Origin: Dactylonectria macrodidyma
Taxonomy: Eukaryota; Ascomycota; Sordariomycetes; Hypocreales; Nectriaceae
Assembly (NCBI GenBank): GCA_020744425.1
Contig: JAGMUV010000005.1
Location: forward strand, 1,116,001-1,180,000
Direction of reading: 5' to 3'
DNA: 64,000 bases
Below, piece by piece: positions 1 through 11,713 of the stretch. Both the position numbers and the translations under genes were made by a program. The notes beneath the pieces were generated by a model that ran no database searches, was not told where the DNA came from, and saw nothing but the letters and a program-made list of their open reading frames with translations. The number at the start of each line of letters is the position of its first letter. Position 1 is the stretch's first letter.

Positions 1-1921
1 GGGTCTTCTTCCTCAAAGTCGTCCGGCATGAATAGTGGATCTCCTGTGAAGCTGACCATTCCTAGTTTCTCTCCTGTCCAGAACAGGACGTTGTCCTCGT
101 TGGGTCTCTCGCGGCCATGTTTTGACTTGGTTGATAGGATTTTGCGAGCCAGATCATCGGACCCCGGCATTGACGCGAAGAGAGACTGGCGCATCTTCGC
201 ATGGCTGTGCCCAATTTTGATCCGTCGGCATTCAGTATGCCCGTCCCTTTCGAACCACTTGATGAGCCCTGCCCCGTCTGAAAACGCAATTTTAGTCCCG
301 TGGTTGGCAACCGACAGGATGATCGACGATGCCGCCTTGTATCGATTCATCATCATTGAATTTTGCAACACCGTGCCATCATTTGAATGGTTTGTGGAGC
401 TCAGCCCGTAAAGCTCAAGGGATCCCTTTGTCTTGTACTCCCCACCTGCGATCAACGTACGGCCATCCCCTGCCGTCTTGCACTGCTCAACTCTCTCAGC
501 AGAAAGCTCTCCGCGACGGCGCCCCTCGTAATCTGCGCCGGAGAAAGGATAAGGAAGTGCCGCAAGACTTGAAAGCCTTGATCCCGAATAGATTGAGCCC
601 ACGATCTTCGGGAACTTTCGCCGATCGTAGTGCAGAATATTGGAAAATCGCCCCGCCACGAAAATGTCGTCCGACACCATACTCTCATCGCCCGACTGAG
701 GCAGGTGGAGAATGCTGATCGGCGTTGGCTGAGATAGCGAGGCGTACGGTGGTAATGGTTTTGGATCGAATATCCCCTTGAAAGGGCTCTCCTCTAGCTC
801 CCCGGGCCCATCAACTCGATCTACAACATCGTGGCTCACATTTGCCCGCGCCCTAAAGTCGTGTAGATGGATCCCCAATGATGTACCCACCGTCAATGGC
901 AAGCCATCGTGAATCTGTGAAAGAGTGGTGATGGACCATTCAAACGACTGACGACTGACAACTTCAAGCCGATTGAGGTCGACCTCGATGAGATCTAAGT
1001 ATAGGTCAGTACAAGGGCGACCATAGTATGACAGACGGAAATAATATTTGCAAAGACTTACGACCTTGAACAGCAAAGAAAGCGCGGTGGCCATTGTTGT
1101 CGACACTCACGCATTCCGTCACGCCGGTGTCAATCCTCTTGGACCGCTGGTTGTTATCATTGCCCCTCCTGTCGTTGAACAAAATTTCGGATGCGCTGGT
1201 TCCGACGATACCTCCTCGTTTTCCCCTACTGCCATTGACGTCCCATAGGCATACAGAGCCATCGTCTAGTGGCGAGACAGCTAACAGCGTGCCAAGACCG
1301 TCGTCCCCATTGTTGGGATTGTAAAGGGCCATCCCCCGAACCTCGATAAGCTGCCTCGATCTTCTCTCTTTCACAAGCGGAGCCTCTAACCAGTTGACAC
1401 AGGTCGGTCCCTGACGCTGGATGTACTCATCGTACCACGAGACACGCTCACTGGGGAATGATGGGTCCCAGTTGGCCAGGTCCTGTAAGTATTGCAAGTG
1501 CTTTCGATGTTGACGAAGCGACTGTCCTTGCATCGGGGTTGGGAGGCCATGAACTCCTTGTGTGGAGTCTAAGCCTTCGTTTTGAAGCTTTTGCGGGCCG
1601 CGCCGGCTCGAGCTGGGGACAGATGCAACATCGAAGCGGCGACGGTTCTGTAATAAGTGGTACCATGGAGAGCGATCGAAGCAATGGCCCTTCCACAGCT
1701 CAGGGTCTAGGCAAACATCGCGGAGCTTACGAGAGACGAGTTGCAGAGTGGGCACGTGGTGAGGCTCGAGATCTTGGGAGCTCTGCCATCAGCGGAGCTA
1801 TTCCAGGCGGGGCACGGCGGGTACGCCGGGGGAGGTACTCACAGGATACGATCTGGATCAGGATCTCGTCTGGGAGCTCATCCCAACGTTGTGGCCGCTT
1901 CAATTGCTCGGGTTCGGCCAT
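1..1921 (-). CDS. F-box protein with WD/beta-propeller-like body (3' end outside window)
   Basis: The gene runs off the left edge of the window, so its C-terminus is missing. The ATG at 1921 opens an F-box: the segment LPDEILIQI continues after an intron with LQLVSRKLRDVCLDPELWK, the usual substrate-receptor signature that binds Skp1 in SCF ubiquitin ligases. The body carries beta-propeller-like strands (for example DDGSVCLWDVNG and HGTKIAFSDGAGLIKWFE). The second intron, 1061-995, is clear: donor GTAAGT, acceptor TTAG, with frame restored. The first is less certain. A frame-consistent choice is 1849-1783 with a weak GTATCC donor; the better GTGAGT donor at 1842 does not restore frame. The propeller assignment comes from sequence character only. 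Role inferred from the family: substrate recognition for ubiquitination, substrate unknown. Confidence 0.8.
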
Positions 1922-4229
1922 CACGCTCGCCTATTATGGTCGGACAAGAAGCGGAAATGGACAGCGGGAACTGGAACGAGAACGAGAGGGGCACCCGTCG
2001 GGAGATCTTGATGGAAGGTTCCAACCCCCAGGGTCGGCTGCAGACAGGACGGGACGGGGAGCTGGGGCCTGGCCGGGGTTACTGCGATAAGCGACGGCAC
2101 AGGAAGGGTTTAAGCGACGCTATGGCACCCGTTGGCGCTGGCGCTGGTGTTTGGCGCGATGGTGCTACGCTGTGCTCGATTGTGGGCTGATCTTGGAGGG
2201 TAGAGAGATCTAGCACTGTAGATGTCGGCCTAGATGGGCTCCCCGTTGTCAGCAAGTCAATGATCAGGAGACCGATTGTCGTGCTGCAGCCATGCTCTAG
2301 AGGCCGTGCTCGAGAGGCCACGCTGGACACCTCCTCACCTGAGAAGCGATCGGCTCCCCGCTGATTGCAGCCGACCCAGGTAGCCAGGCAGCCAGGTCGA
2401 GCCTGCGGTTGGCTGAAGGGTGGCGGGACGGATGAGACGGTTCAATCAAGTCTCAGAATCTCAGCCGAGACTCACCTGGTTCTCAACAGAGCCACATGCT
2501 GTGATCAACCAACAGCCCATGATGTGCGAGGTACCGCTGCGCTTGGGCCTGCTGTCCCGTCCCGTCCTGTCCCCACGGCCTGTTGGTCTGTTGGTCGCTC
2601 CAAGTCACGTTTCTTGCGCCACCGTGGCTCAACACGTTCTGCCTCCAGGTGTTGCCAGCTGTCACGAGGTGGGCCGTGACTGCCTGGTGTTGCAACTGTT
2701 GTCGGGCCGGTAAACTTGGCGAGTGTTCACGGACCGGGGCTTCAAGGTGTGTAAAGGTGAGACTGGGCTGGGAGGGCAGTTGCCAGCAGTTGCCAGCTGT
2801 CAAGCACTCCACCACAACCGGGCAGCGGACACCGAAAGACCAGAGACAGAAATTTGCATTTTTGATGCCTCGGTCACCTTGTTCTCACTCTGGTCCATTT
2901 GTACCCAACCCAAGCCATAGACTGACGTGCCACATCAGCATCTTTGCTATCATCGATGCACCCATGCCGAGCACGCTTGTGCGAATAACACGTTCGAATC
3001 TAACCATTGGCCCAAACTTTAGCTATAAACACGGAAATAATCGTATCTCGGCCACATTGTCTTAGTGCGCTCCGTCTTAGGTTTTAGCTGCGCAAGATCG
3101 CAAGCTTGGACCGGCGCATCACTAGAGTAGTACCCCGGTCCGGGTGTTATATCTGAGTTGAACTTTGTTGACCTATACCCTCCAAGCTAATGATGCTAGC
3201 AGGCTCCAAATCATTGATTGAGATTGCCCGCCTGGAATCACTCCTCTATGGGAGACGGCCTAACATACAAGAACTGGGGGCATGTTCTACTTAGCAAAAG
3301 CCATGCGGTAGAAGGTATAAAAGCTGTCTGAGGCCCCATTGGATGTTGAAGCAGTCGACATCGTGAAACGTCAGTTGCATAGTCCACAATAAGCTGCTCA
3401 TTCAAGATCATATACTCTCATAGTAATGGAATATAAAGATAAATCGAGTATCACATTCAACGGACGTAAGCTATCAATGGCCATCACAATCTAGATATTC
3501 ACGAAACAGCTAAGAAGTGCTTCCAAAGTCGTATTTTTAAGATAATTGAGAAAGGAGAGACATCTCAATTGGCTGATGCATTGGTCTTTGAGATGACACG
3601 GGCCAGAATTGAAGGCATTGTAGCCGTAGGAACTCGGGATTGGTCGAGAAAGTCCAATGCCCAGATTTCTTTGACGGGAGAGGCGTTCCAAAGAGCCAAC
3701 GGTAGCGAGCGCAGTCAAAGAAGGGAAATTGACTTCAATTACCAGGCACAACATCGTGGTTTGGTCAGCTGTGGCCACCCTGGGACTCCTGGTAGGCCAT
3801 CAAGCTGGCACCTAGGCGACTGAGGCATGTTTTCCATGACGCGTGTAAAATGTACACTCCAACCTGAGCGCGCAGCTGTCACTGAGGTGGTAGGTAAGCA
3901 TCAACAAAAACAAGCACCGATTCCTCGCACGTGATCCCCCGTCCGGCCTTCTTCACCCATTCTGCCAAAATCCTCTGCTCGGGCTACAACACTAAAACCT
4001 AACTACCTTCAACCCACCAACTCTTTGACAAATATCTTCGCTGGAGGTCTATCAACTACTGCGCCCCTTGGGCTCTGTCTCCCGCATCGCACACGGCGGT
4101 TCTGAACCTTCCGCATTCTCCTCGCGTCCCGTAACTCTCTAAACTTCTTCTCAACTCCGTTTCGCCTCAACTCGCACCAAGATTTCCACGGGCCCCAACT
4201 TTTGCTCTCTAACGCGTACCTCTACACAA
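1922..4229. other. Intergenic, no supported gene
   Basis: Upstream region of two divergent genes. Reading frames on both strands are short, overlap each other and look non-coding. A TATAAAA box lies at 3316-3322 with no convincing gene downstream. The last 250 bases before 4230 are pyrimidine-rich and look like the promoter and 5' leader of the next gene. Confidence 0.6.
3316..3322 (+). promoter_or_regulatory. Orphan TATA box
   Basis: A perfect TATAAAA. The ATGs within 150 bases downstream open only very short frames (7 and 22 codons). It may drive a non-coding transcript or be chance. Confidence 0.25.
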
Positions 4230-6847
4230 ATGCCTACCATGAAGCCTCATTCCGAGAATGTAAGTTCAGCAAAAACTGGTTGTCAGACGCGACGAACTAA
4301 CTACTCCTTTCAGTCACCTCCTCTGACTGGAGGTGAGCGCCTAGGTCTAGAACTGCGAAATGCACGTCACAACAACGTCTCAACTACCTCATCCAAGTCG
4401 GACCCTTTCGCATCTACCGACACTGGTGACGACATTCAACTCGAGGATTTCTCTTGCATCGAAGCCCAAATGCCTCGAAGCGGAAGCCCAAGCCCTTCGA
4501 AACTTGTCTCGGAGCGCCCTCATCGACTCGTGTCTGACCCTCGCAACCTCCTGACTGTTCACAAGCGCAGCGCATCTCTCAACAACGACAAGGCTGTTTC
4601 TGATTGGGAAACGGTTGTCCCAGATGACGAGTTTGGAGACCGCCCTCAAGTCCCAGCTCAACCACTCAGGCGACGCAAGAATTTCGATTTCATCTTCCAC
4701 ACTCAGGAAATCATTGATTCCAGAACCAAGCAGCAGAACAGTCAGGCCAAGTATGGAAAGCACACCACGCTTGCACCTCCACGCGCGCTTCCGAAGCTGT
4801 CTACAAGACACTCACCAAAACTCACCTCTCGCCTCCACTCTTTTCACTCCACCTCAAGCTTCTATAGCGACCTAGACGAGGCTTCTGAGTCTTCTCAGAA
4901 GACTGAAAAGCCGGTTCTGGATACCCAGAATAGACAGCCTTTTCAATGGTCACCCACCCCTCGCCCAGACATCATGAGGTCGGCCTCCAAAACATCGACC
5001 AGTACCAACGACGACCCGTTCAAGTACGACAGAGACCCTTATTCGGGCTTTCTCCAGGCATCTGAAGACAAAGAGGGCAATAATGCAGAACCTTCCGCCA
5101 AAGCACACTCACAATCGAATGAGCGCCTCCCGCCGAATGCACCCGCCAATGTCGCCTCATTTTACAACCCCGCAGCTATTCGATCGACCTAGAACGTCGC
5201 CGAAGAGATCAAAGTCCCGGTCATTCGAGGGACAAAGAAAGAGCTCTCCCCGGAGCCTGGGCCTTCCCGCCGGCGTCCTGGTGGAATCGCGGCCTTGCTT
5301 CGCCCCCGACCCGAAACGGACCCAGACGCGGATTGGCAAACTGTCATTACTGAACCACACTTTGATTCTATGCAACAGGAGTTCCATGACAGTATCGGAA
5401 AGGGCACAGGAAGCAGTCTTGCCGACGTATCGGACGTTACAGAGCTCGAGTATGGGTCCACTGACAGAATCGTCCAGCATCCTCACATGGGGGCGATGCC
5501 ACGCTCGTACTTGCTTCGAAACGAAAGACAGAGAAACATGCCAGTCCTTGTTCCAAGAATCGGATCCCCGGACGGTATCGGTTTCCCTCAGAACGCCACT
5601 CGCAAGTTCCCCCAGACTCCGGCACGAACTCCGGGTGGGATGTCTCGCTTCTCGAATCCATTTCGTCGGGATGGTTCTATGCAGAGGCCTGATCGAGAGA
5701 GTATTCTCCTCAACATGGAGTCTCGCCGGGATAGTTACCAAACTCTTGATTCCGACAACAACCCCCCAGATGAACATCTCACGGAAAACGACAACCCTAG
5801 CAACACTAGCAACACTAGGAGATTCAGATGGTCCCGCATTCGGGAAAACCTGGGACGAGATCTCCCAAAGACACCTCTGACCATTTTTGACCAACCGTTG
5901 TATCGGTTTAGATTAAAGGAGGCGAGCGAATCCAAGCAGTCGCCCCATGTCCCACATGACGAGTTCTTGGCCACCATTCCGCGACTTCACTTTCCATTGA
6001 TCAGTTTGCCAGAAGCAGCACTATTGCAGCATTTCCGCAGAGAAAGAGGAGACGAGGATCATACGAATCCTGGTATCTCGTTTGTTTCCAGAGACCGGTC
6101 AAACACTGTGACCACAATCGAATCATCGATGCTTCCTCAGACTCCATCTCCTATCGGACTTCATTTCTCGACTGGCTCTCCAGGCAACAGCATCGCCAGA
6201 CCAGCCCCGGTGCATCGCACTCACCGGATCAACGAAACACTTCGACGCCGCAATTGTAAGTATGAAAGGCTCTGAAGAAGGGAACGTGCTAACATTGCTC
6301 AGCAAGCGAGAGAATTGCCGACATGCTGGTTTCATCATCAGCCATCCTCCATACACCCCCTCCGACTGAACCCCGAACACCCACGAACAGCAACTGGTAC
6401 AGAGGCCGCAATCGAGACCCCGCTCCGATCTTCTGCGAAGGGCTACCCCGAGCCCGCGGATTCTCTTCAAGTACTCTAGAGAGAAGAGCCAGAATGCGGG
6501 ACAGTTACCTTCCCAACGAGGGAAGTCTGTTTACTCCATCCGAGGTGGACGTCATTGAGTCTACTAGAGAAGAGATTATATCTCGTCGACAATTCTCTGG
6601 TGCGAATAACAAGGGAGAGAAAATGATTTTTGTGGGGATCACGGTCCTGACACTCTTCTTTCCATTTATTGGTATTCTCGCTCTTTGGGGAAAATTTGAT
6701 CCGGCAATTTCGTGGTACACACATGGCGAGGTGCATTCCCTGGCCAAAAGCCAGAGATATGTGCTAAAACGACAACTCCTAGCTGAAGCAGTCGCCTACA
6801 TGGGATTGATTACCTTTTTGGCTGTCTTCTTCTCTGTTGGAGTGTAA
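4230..6847 (+). CDS. Serine-rich fungal protein with two C-terminal membrane segments; in-frame TAG at codon 303
   Basis: Three exons: 4230-4259, 4314-6255 and 6303-6847. Intron 1 (54 nt) has GTAAGT, branch ACTAAC and CAG; intron 2 (47 nt) has GTAAGT, branch GCTAAC and CAG. Counting the TAG as one residue, the product is 838 aa. Most of it is polar, Ser/Pro/Arg-rich and probably disordered. Two hydrophobic helices lie at about residues 764-786 (starting MIFVGITVLT) and 811-835, so it is probably a membrane-anchored protein with a long cytosolic N-terminus. I do not recognise a named family beyond a fungal-specific one. A TAG at 5190-5192 would truncate it to 302 aa and remove both helices, yet coding quality and frame continue unchanged to 6255. 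The context RST-stop-NVAEEIKVPV suggests an original TGG. Alternatives are a recent pseudogene, a sequence error, or a 42-nt cryptic intron ending CCTAG, which is too short and lacks a branch site. Confidence 0.75.
5179..5204 (+). promoter_or_regulatory. Predicted RNA hairpin with the in-frame TAG in its loop
   Basis: TTCG (5179-5182) pairs with CGAA (5201-5204), and CGAC (5185-5188) pairs with GTCG (5196-5199), separated by a 2/1-nt internal loop. The terminal 7-nt loop CTAGAAC holds the stop codon, with A5191 third in the loop and T before it. This is the geometry preferred by A-to-I editing in sordariomycete sexual tissue. The pairing is read directly from the sequence; the function is inferred. 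Confidence 0.45.
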
Positions 6848-7209
6848 AATAAGACATCTTTGTTGATTTGGAGTTGCAGTTGATATTGATTTTGAGGATT
6901 TGTCACAGAAGCGACGAAGATTAACGCACACAGGGGAGGATGGATCGCCGTATGGAGACCACAGATATTTTGAATGAAAACCCAGATTGGCCACTTGAAC
7001 ACTGCGATTTTTTTATTAAGTGAACTTCAACTACGGTATTGCAAAGGCAATCATTGAATGACGTCCCACCGTTGGAGGTTCCAGAAACCCTACTAACAAA
7101 ACAGTGTATCAATGTACCTGCTGGACCCAAGCTTCGTTGTTTCAACAGTTTTCCCCAAAAAACATCACATCACATCACATGTCGCATGTCACATGTCGCA
7201 AGCCATCAA
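6848..7209. other. Convergent 3' intergenic region
   Basis: Shared 3' flank of two converging genes. It contains a short CATCACATCACAT / CATGTCGCATGTCACATG simple repeat near 7160-7200. No gene is seen. Confidence 0.6.
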
Positions 7210-7576
7210 TTACTTCTTGCTGCCGCTGGAGCTTCCACTAGAGCCTCCACTAGGGGGAGTATAGGTAGAACCACCGTTCCCGTTGTTGTAGTAGGTACTG
7301 CCGTTTGGGTTGGAGTAGTAGTAAGACCCATCGCTAGAACGGCATCAGTAGCTATCAATGGAGAGGATTAATTTGACATGAATGACCATGAACGTGACAT
7401 ACCTGTTGGAGTAGTGATACGAGTTCGAGTTGGACGCACCGGAACCGTAGTCGCGGGCACAATAGTGGTTACCCTGCACCAGCGTCAATTAGAATGGTAT
7501 GGCCCGTCTGGGGAGCTAAACGATGGCATACCTGGCTGTTAGTGCCGCTGCTCTTGTAGGAGTACTGGTCAGGCAT
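7210..7576 (-). CDS. Small conserved fungal protein, 79 aa (MPDQYSYK family)
   Basis: Three exons, 7576-7532, 7473-7403 and 7333-7210, with GTATGC...CAG and GTATGT...TAG introns that restore frame exactly (240 coding nt). The product begins MPDQYSYKSSGTNSQGNHYC and is low-complexity, rich in Ser, Gly, Tyr and Asn, ending in a Gly-Ser stretch and KK. It has no signal peptide or membrane segment. I recognise the N-terminus as typical of a short protein widespread in filamentous ascomycetes, of unknown function. The Tyr/Ser/Gly composition would suit a disordered, possibly condensate- or stress-related protein, but that is speculation. Confidence 0.85.
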
Positions 7577-8124
7577 GATGATGTTGGCACGATGTTTTCT
7601 TGCTTGGAACTGTCGTCGTAGATGAGGTGTAGGAGGGAGGTTGAACTTGAAGCGGGGTGAAGCGGGGGAGGTTAGATAATTGGTTTGACCGCTCTTCTTC
7701 AAGCTTCGCCTATGGTGCCCCTTGCATCGACTCCATGAGCTGATAAGGTGAGGTAGCTTGAAACTCTATCCTAGCCACCATTGCGTGATTCCCTAGCTTT
7801 AACTCATCCTGCCTTGAACTTTAAGACGGCCCTCCAACATCAGCTCTCTCACTTAACTCAGTTCACAGCATTTTCGGAAGCTGGTCAAGACGAGCCTGTA
7901 GCTTTATAAAATATACTAGATAATGTAGTTCAGGACTTCTCATCTCTCGTCCCAGTTCATAGTATTTAACAGCCTGTTCAAGAACGTCTATAGATAGTCC
8001 ACCTCCCCGACCTTGCTGTGACCGTATACGAACTCCCTCCTCTGCGCCTCCGTTACCGACCCGTATGCTTGATACAGTGCCGTCATCACTCTACGCTACT
8101 ATAAATAAGGTAGCTGAAAGCTTG
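7577..8124. other. Intergenic, no supported gene
   Basis: 5' flank of the gene ending at 7576 and 3' flank of the next minus-strand gene. AT-rich in parts; no coding signal. Confidence 0.6.
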
Positions 8125-9449
8125 TTAGGACTCGGATTCGGATTTGGTGATGGTGAGATCGATGCGCGCTGAGGGCGTTGTGTTTCGTTCCGCTCCAACT
8201 GTCAACCTGGCGCTACGGTACGCCATCCGGATGTCATCATCTCGCTGACTAACATCTTGTTGCATTTTTCCGGCATGATGGAGGCAGAAATTCGTGATAA
8301 AGGCCCGGTATAGGCTCTCCTCAATGGTCACGCCTGCTGGCAGCGCGTTTTCTCGCAGACCGTCTGACAGGCGCAGCAGAATATGCGCGCTGATGGGTGC
8401 AGCTTCGACATCTTCATGCTGCGGCCAAAGTTTCTGTGTATTTGTCAATCCAAATTCTAGCTGTGCACCGTGTATGGTCCTTACCTTGTAGGCATTAGCT
8501 GCCTCTTCTGCGGTTTTCAGGTCCGGCTTGTCGACGGCTTTGACGAACGTTTGAATGACTGCTTGTTGGTATGTCATGTCCTCCGACTTCGGCATCCCGC
8601 TAGATCCAAAAGCCTCCCCAGCGCGGGCGATCATCTGATCCAAGTAGAACTTAGAGCCGATAGCCTGGAAGCTGGCCAAACACTTCTGTATAGATGATGC
8701 GATTGATTGGTAAGGTCCAGTCGCGCCTGTGGATTCTTTTTCCTGCTCTTTCGCTGCCTTCGAAACCTGCGACATGTCTCGGAAATCATTTGAGTGCTCC
8801 TCCATGTATTGTGCACAGAAGTTGTTGAGGCTGGCGCACCAGTGTTGCCTGCGAATCCCACAATTGGTTTCCTTGGGGCCAGTCACCCATTCGTGGTAAA
8901 AGAACACTTTTTTGCTTGTATCGGCATTGAGCTGCAGAATCTCAAAGAGCCCGTTATTCTTGTTGCAGAGACGGTACAGTCTCGATTGCTTATCCTTTAC
9001 CTTCCTAACCACAATGTAGGCGTCATTGGTTGTCTCTCTGACCTCTGTGGTCGCCTCACTGGCCTCTGAGTCCTGTCTCTTCCGTTTCTTATCTGATGGC
9101 TTCTTCTTCAGTTTGCCGGGCTTTTCAAACTTATCGAGTTCGAGGAAACTCGAGGAATATTCGCCAACAAGAACAGCTATCTCGGCCCTTCAGTAGTGTC
9201 AGGAAGTGGGTGTGGGTCATGATGGAGGGGACTTCACCTGTCGACATTGGAAACGTCAAGCTCCTTTATGCACCATTCTTGCCCTGCTCCACTGGTGTCG
9301 ATAATATCCTCCGTGGACGATGCAGACTTGGTGTCTGTTCGACTGTTGCCTTTTCGAATTCGGACAACATGTCGTTGCTGGCGTCTCCAACGTCCGGTTT
9401 TATACTTCACCTCCTTGGTATTATACGCAACATCTTCAGAATCGCTCAT
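8125..9449 (-). CDS. Uncharacterised fungal protein, 407 aa
   Basis: I do not recognise the family. Three exons: 9449-9238, 9187-8485 and 8433-8125. Intron 1 (50 nt) is GTGAAG...AAG. Intron 2 (51 nt) is GTAAGG...CACAG; it is a multiple of three with no stop, so the frame also reads through it. The N-terminal third is basic with a KKKPSDKKRKR stretch (possible nuclear signal) followed by an acidic/Thr segment. The rest is mixed helical with several Cys and Trp residues (CGIRRQHWC, FCAQYMEEH) and no membrane segment. Start chosen at MSDSEDVAYN because it is compositionally ordinary. An in-frame upstream extension to 9686 with a hydrophobic start exists but reads like 5' leader. Confidence 0.65.
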
Positions 9450-10008
9450 TGTGTGTGGAATGACAGCGGGAAGAGCTTCTGATGGCGGGAGAAATTCCTG
9501 ACGATGGGTGCGTATTAGCAGACTGTGGGGCATATCAGCGGGCTGCAGAGTGTGCATGCACCTCTTGACTAGGCTTGGAGTTCTGCTTCTGAGGAGATGG
9601 AGGTATCGGAGGTTGGAGACTAAAACGGTGGCAAGGAACAGAAGCATCGGTAGCACACGAAGAAGAGAACTGGTACCAGCATGCAAACTAGCACCAGCGA
9701 GGCCGTATTAAGGACAGGAAAGAATGCATGTACCAGAAAAGGGGGTGGAACTTACCAAGAACACTCGAAGTGTGAGGAGGGACGGAAGAAAAGGAGGGCA
9801 ACGCGAGGGGCGAGGAGAGGTTATTATACCCAGGTATCTAAGGGAAGGCCCCTAAAGCACTGAGGCCATAAGAACATATAAGAAGACAGCTCAATATGAG
9901 TGAAAGCGGGTAATAAACGACCAAGGGGCGGACTAATAAACGCCCGGCGGGCGAGCTTGCATCACTGCTTCGTAGCTCGAAACATAGAGCATAAATGCTT
10001 CTCCATAC
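9450..10008. other. Divergent intergenic region
   Basis: Lies between the minus-strand gene starting at 9449 and the plus-strand TATA box at 10009. It contains purine-rich tracts around 9770-9830. No separate gene is supported. Confidence 0.5.
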
Positions 10009-10015
10009 TATAAAA
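10009..10015 (+). promoter_or_regulatory. TATA box
   Basis: TATAAAA followed by a CT-rich leader and, 70 bases on, an ATG in good context (GCGGCCATGG at 10085). This is the usual arrangement of a well-expressed fungal gene. Confidence 0.55.
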
Positions 10016-10084
10016 GAGAACTCCCAAACTCTTCCTTTCTCACCCTCTGTGTCTCTCCTTGGATCTGTCTCACTTTCTGCGGCC

Positions 10085-10999
10085 ATGGTGGCTCCTGTTC
10101 CTAGCTCTACAGTCGCGGGATCCCCTGTGAGTGCTGCCGAAGGCTCACAGGGCCCTTCTCCCGTCCCCGAGCTCCTTGTTGACAAGTAGGTCGTCGATGA
10201 TGAGGGGAATGGCACGGAACTCTCCTTTGCTGCCGCAATGGGTACTCCTCGTTGCTGTTATGGTCTGTAATTTCCTGACACTGTCTCAGAAAGTTGGCGT
10301 GTGTCGACTGCTCATCTCTGTTTCAGCGATCGTATGCCATACTAACCCTTCCTGGAGGTTGCTGTGATTATTTTCTGACTTTCTACAGGAATTCGTCATA
10401 AATGCTGTCTCTGTTTGCTCGGCGGGCACAGCTGTGAGTCTATAAGTCTTCCCCTGCTCTTATCCTTGTATATATTCGCTAGCTGCCCTCGACGTCACCT
10501 TCTATTAGACAGAGTCGCATGTAGATCGAAAAAGAGTAGCAGGGCTACAGTGGAGGCTAAATATTCTGGATGAGACTGTTGTATCATTCTGGGACGACCT
10601 GATGCAGATGGCGTTGGCCAAGATCAAGCCCATACGTCGTAAATTGGAGTCCACCGCGGATGAAAGATTCTGTGGAGATGATGATCCACTAAGGCGGCGG
10701 GTAAGAACTTGTTGACGCATCGTGCAAATACAATACTGACGGGATCTACCATTCGAAAGGAAAGACAGGTTGTATGGAGCAGGCCAGACTCCGAAGAGAG
10801 CAACCACGATACTCGAAGATAAACCACACTCGAGCATGGGGTCAAAAATAGTTCAGAGATACGATCGCATGATGACGACAACCCTGCTGAAGATGGCAAT
10901 GAAGATGATGTTTCTAGGGCAGAGAATGATGGAGAAGCTGAACGGTCTGTGGCTGGGAGCGATAGAAGGAATGAAGGTGGCCGAAAGGAGAGTCTCTAG
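10085..10999 (+). CDS. Probable multi-exon gene of unknown function, possibly broken; splicing unresolved
   Basis: The ATG at 10085 follows a TATA box and CT-rich leader. Coding-like blocks continue across clear splice signals: an acceptor TTTCTACAG near 10388 preceded by CTGAC, donor GTGAGT near 10434, and donor GTAAGA near 10700 with branch ACTGAC. The best block, 10506-10699, encodes WRLNILDETVVSFWDDLMQM followed by a basic helix. The last block, to the TAG at 10997-10999, is strongly acidic (HDDDNPAEDGNEDD). Two in-frame stops, TAG 10187-10189 and TAA 10820-10822, interrupt otherwise coding-like sequence, and no exon chain I tried gives one open frame throughout. It may be a decaying gene or have exons I misjudge. 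No family recognised. Confidence 0.35.
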
Positions 11000-11713
11000 G
11001 GATAGTTGCGTGATCTTATGGATACGGGTGAGTGATGTCTGACGGTCTCTTGGTTAAATATGCTTAGCCCATGAACGGCATACAATGATGAAGAGAAAAG
11101 CTTCATCTGTCCTCGAAGAAGAGCAAACGCAACAATTTCTTTACTCTGACTGAGGAACGGCCCCCAATTCATCGTGACTGCAGCATCATCATAAAGTTGT
11201 TCTTTATGCTCTCTCACGCGGTGGTAGGAACGTAAGACAAAACTCAAAACACCAAGAAGGGAAGGCGTCGCCACTGCCCGCAGGAGGCTCTTTTGTAGCT
11301 TTTGGTACCTTACTTCATCAGGTAAAAAGAACGGGCGACTACATTCTCACCCGTGGCTCTGAGTGTCTCGAAAAGCTTCCCGTCACCGCCAGCGGGAGAT
11401 GCATGCGGTTAAGGCTGTCCAATACGCATTGGTAGAGCCAGAGATCATTTGTCATACAGCCTGCTGTACGATGGGCTAATTATGATGTCATTGCCATTCC
11501 CCGCCGCATCTTCATAATCGAAAACGGCGAAACAATGAGGGGGTATTGCAACATTGAAATCGGTGCTGATTATAAATCGTGAAGACCTACTCTACAGATA
11601 AAACGAAGCAATCCGACATATTTCGAACCATTGTGCCCCATCTTACCTGAAAATCGATTGCCTGTCAGATCCTTCAACACCTGTCATCCACACTACAGAA
11701 CAAGTTCGTGACA
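11000..11713. other. Intergenic, no supported gene
   Basis: No coding signal. The last 120 bases, with short C/A-rich tracts before the ATG at 11714, are the likely leader of the next gene. Confidence 0.55.

Noticed and set aside
3491..3823. 95-codon minus frame and 84-codon plus frame downstream of the orphan TATA box
   Set aside because: They overlap each other and I cannot tell a real one from chance; the TATA box has no matching ATG-led gene.
5149..5192. A 42-nt intron (GTCGCC...CCTAG) that would remove the in-frame TAG
   Set aside because: Shorter than any intron in the window, poor donor and no branch site; the removed peptide looks coding. Kept only as an alternative.
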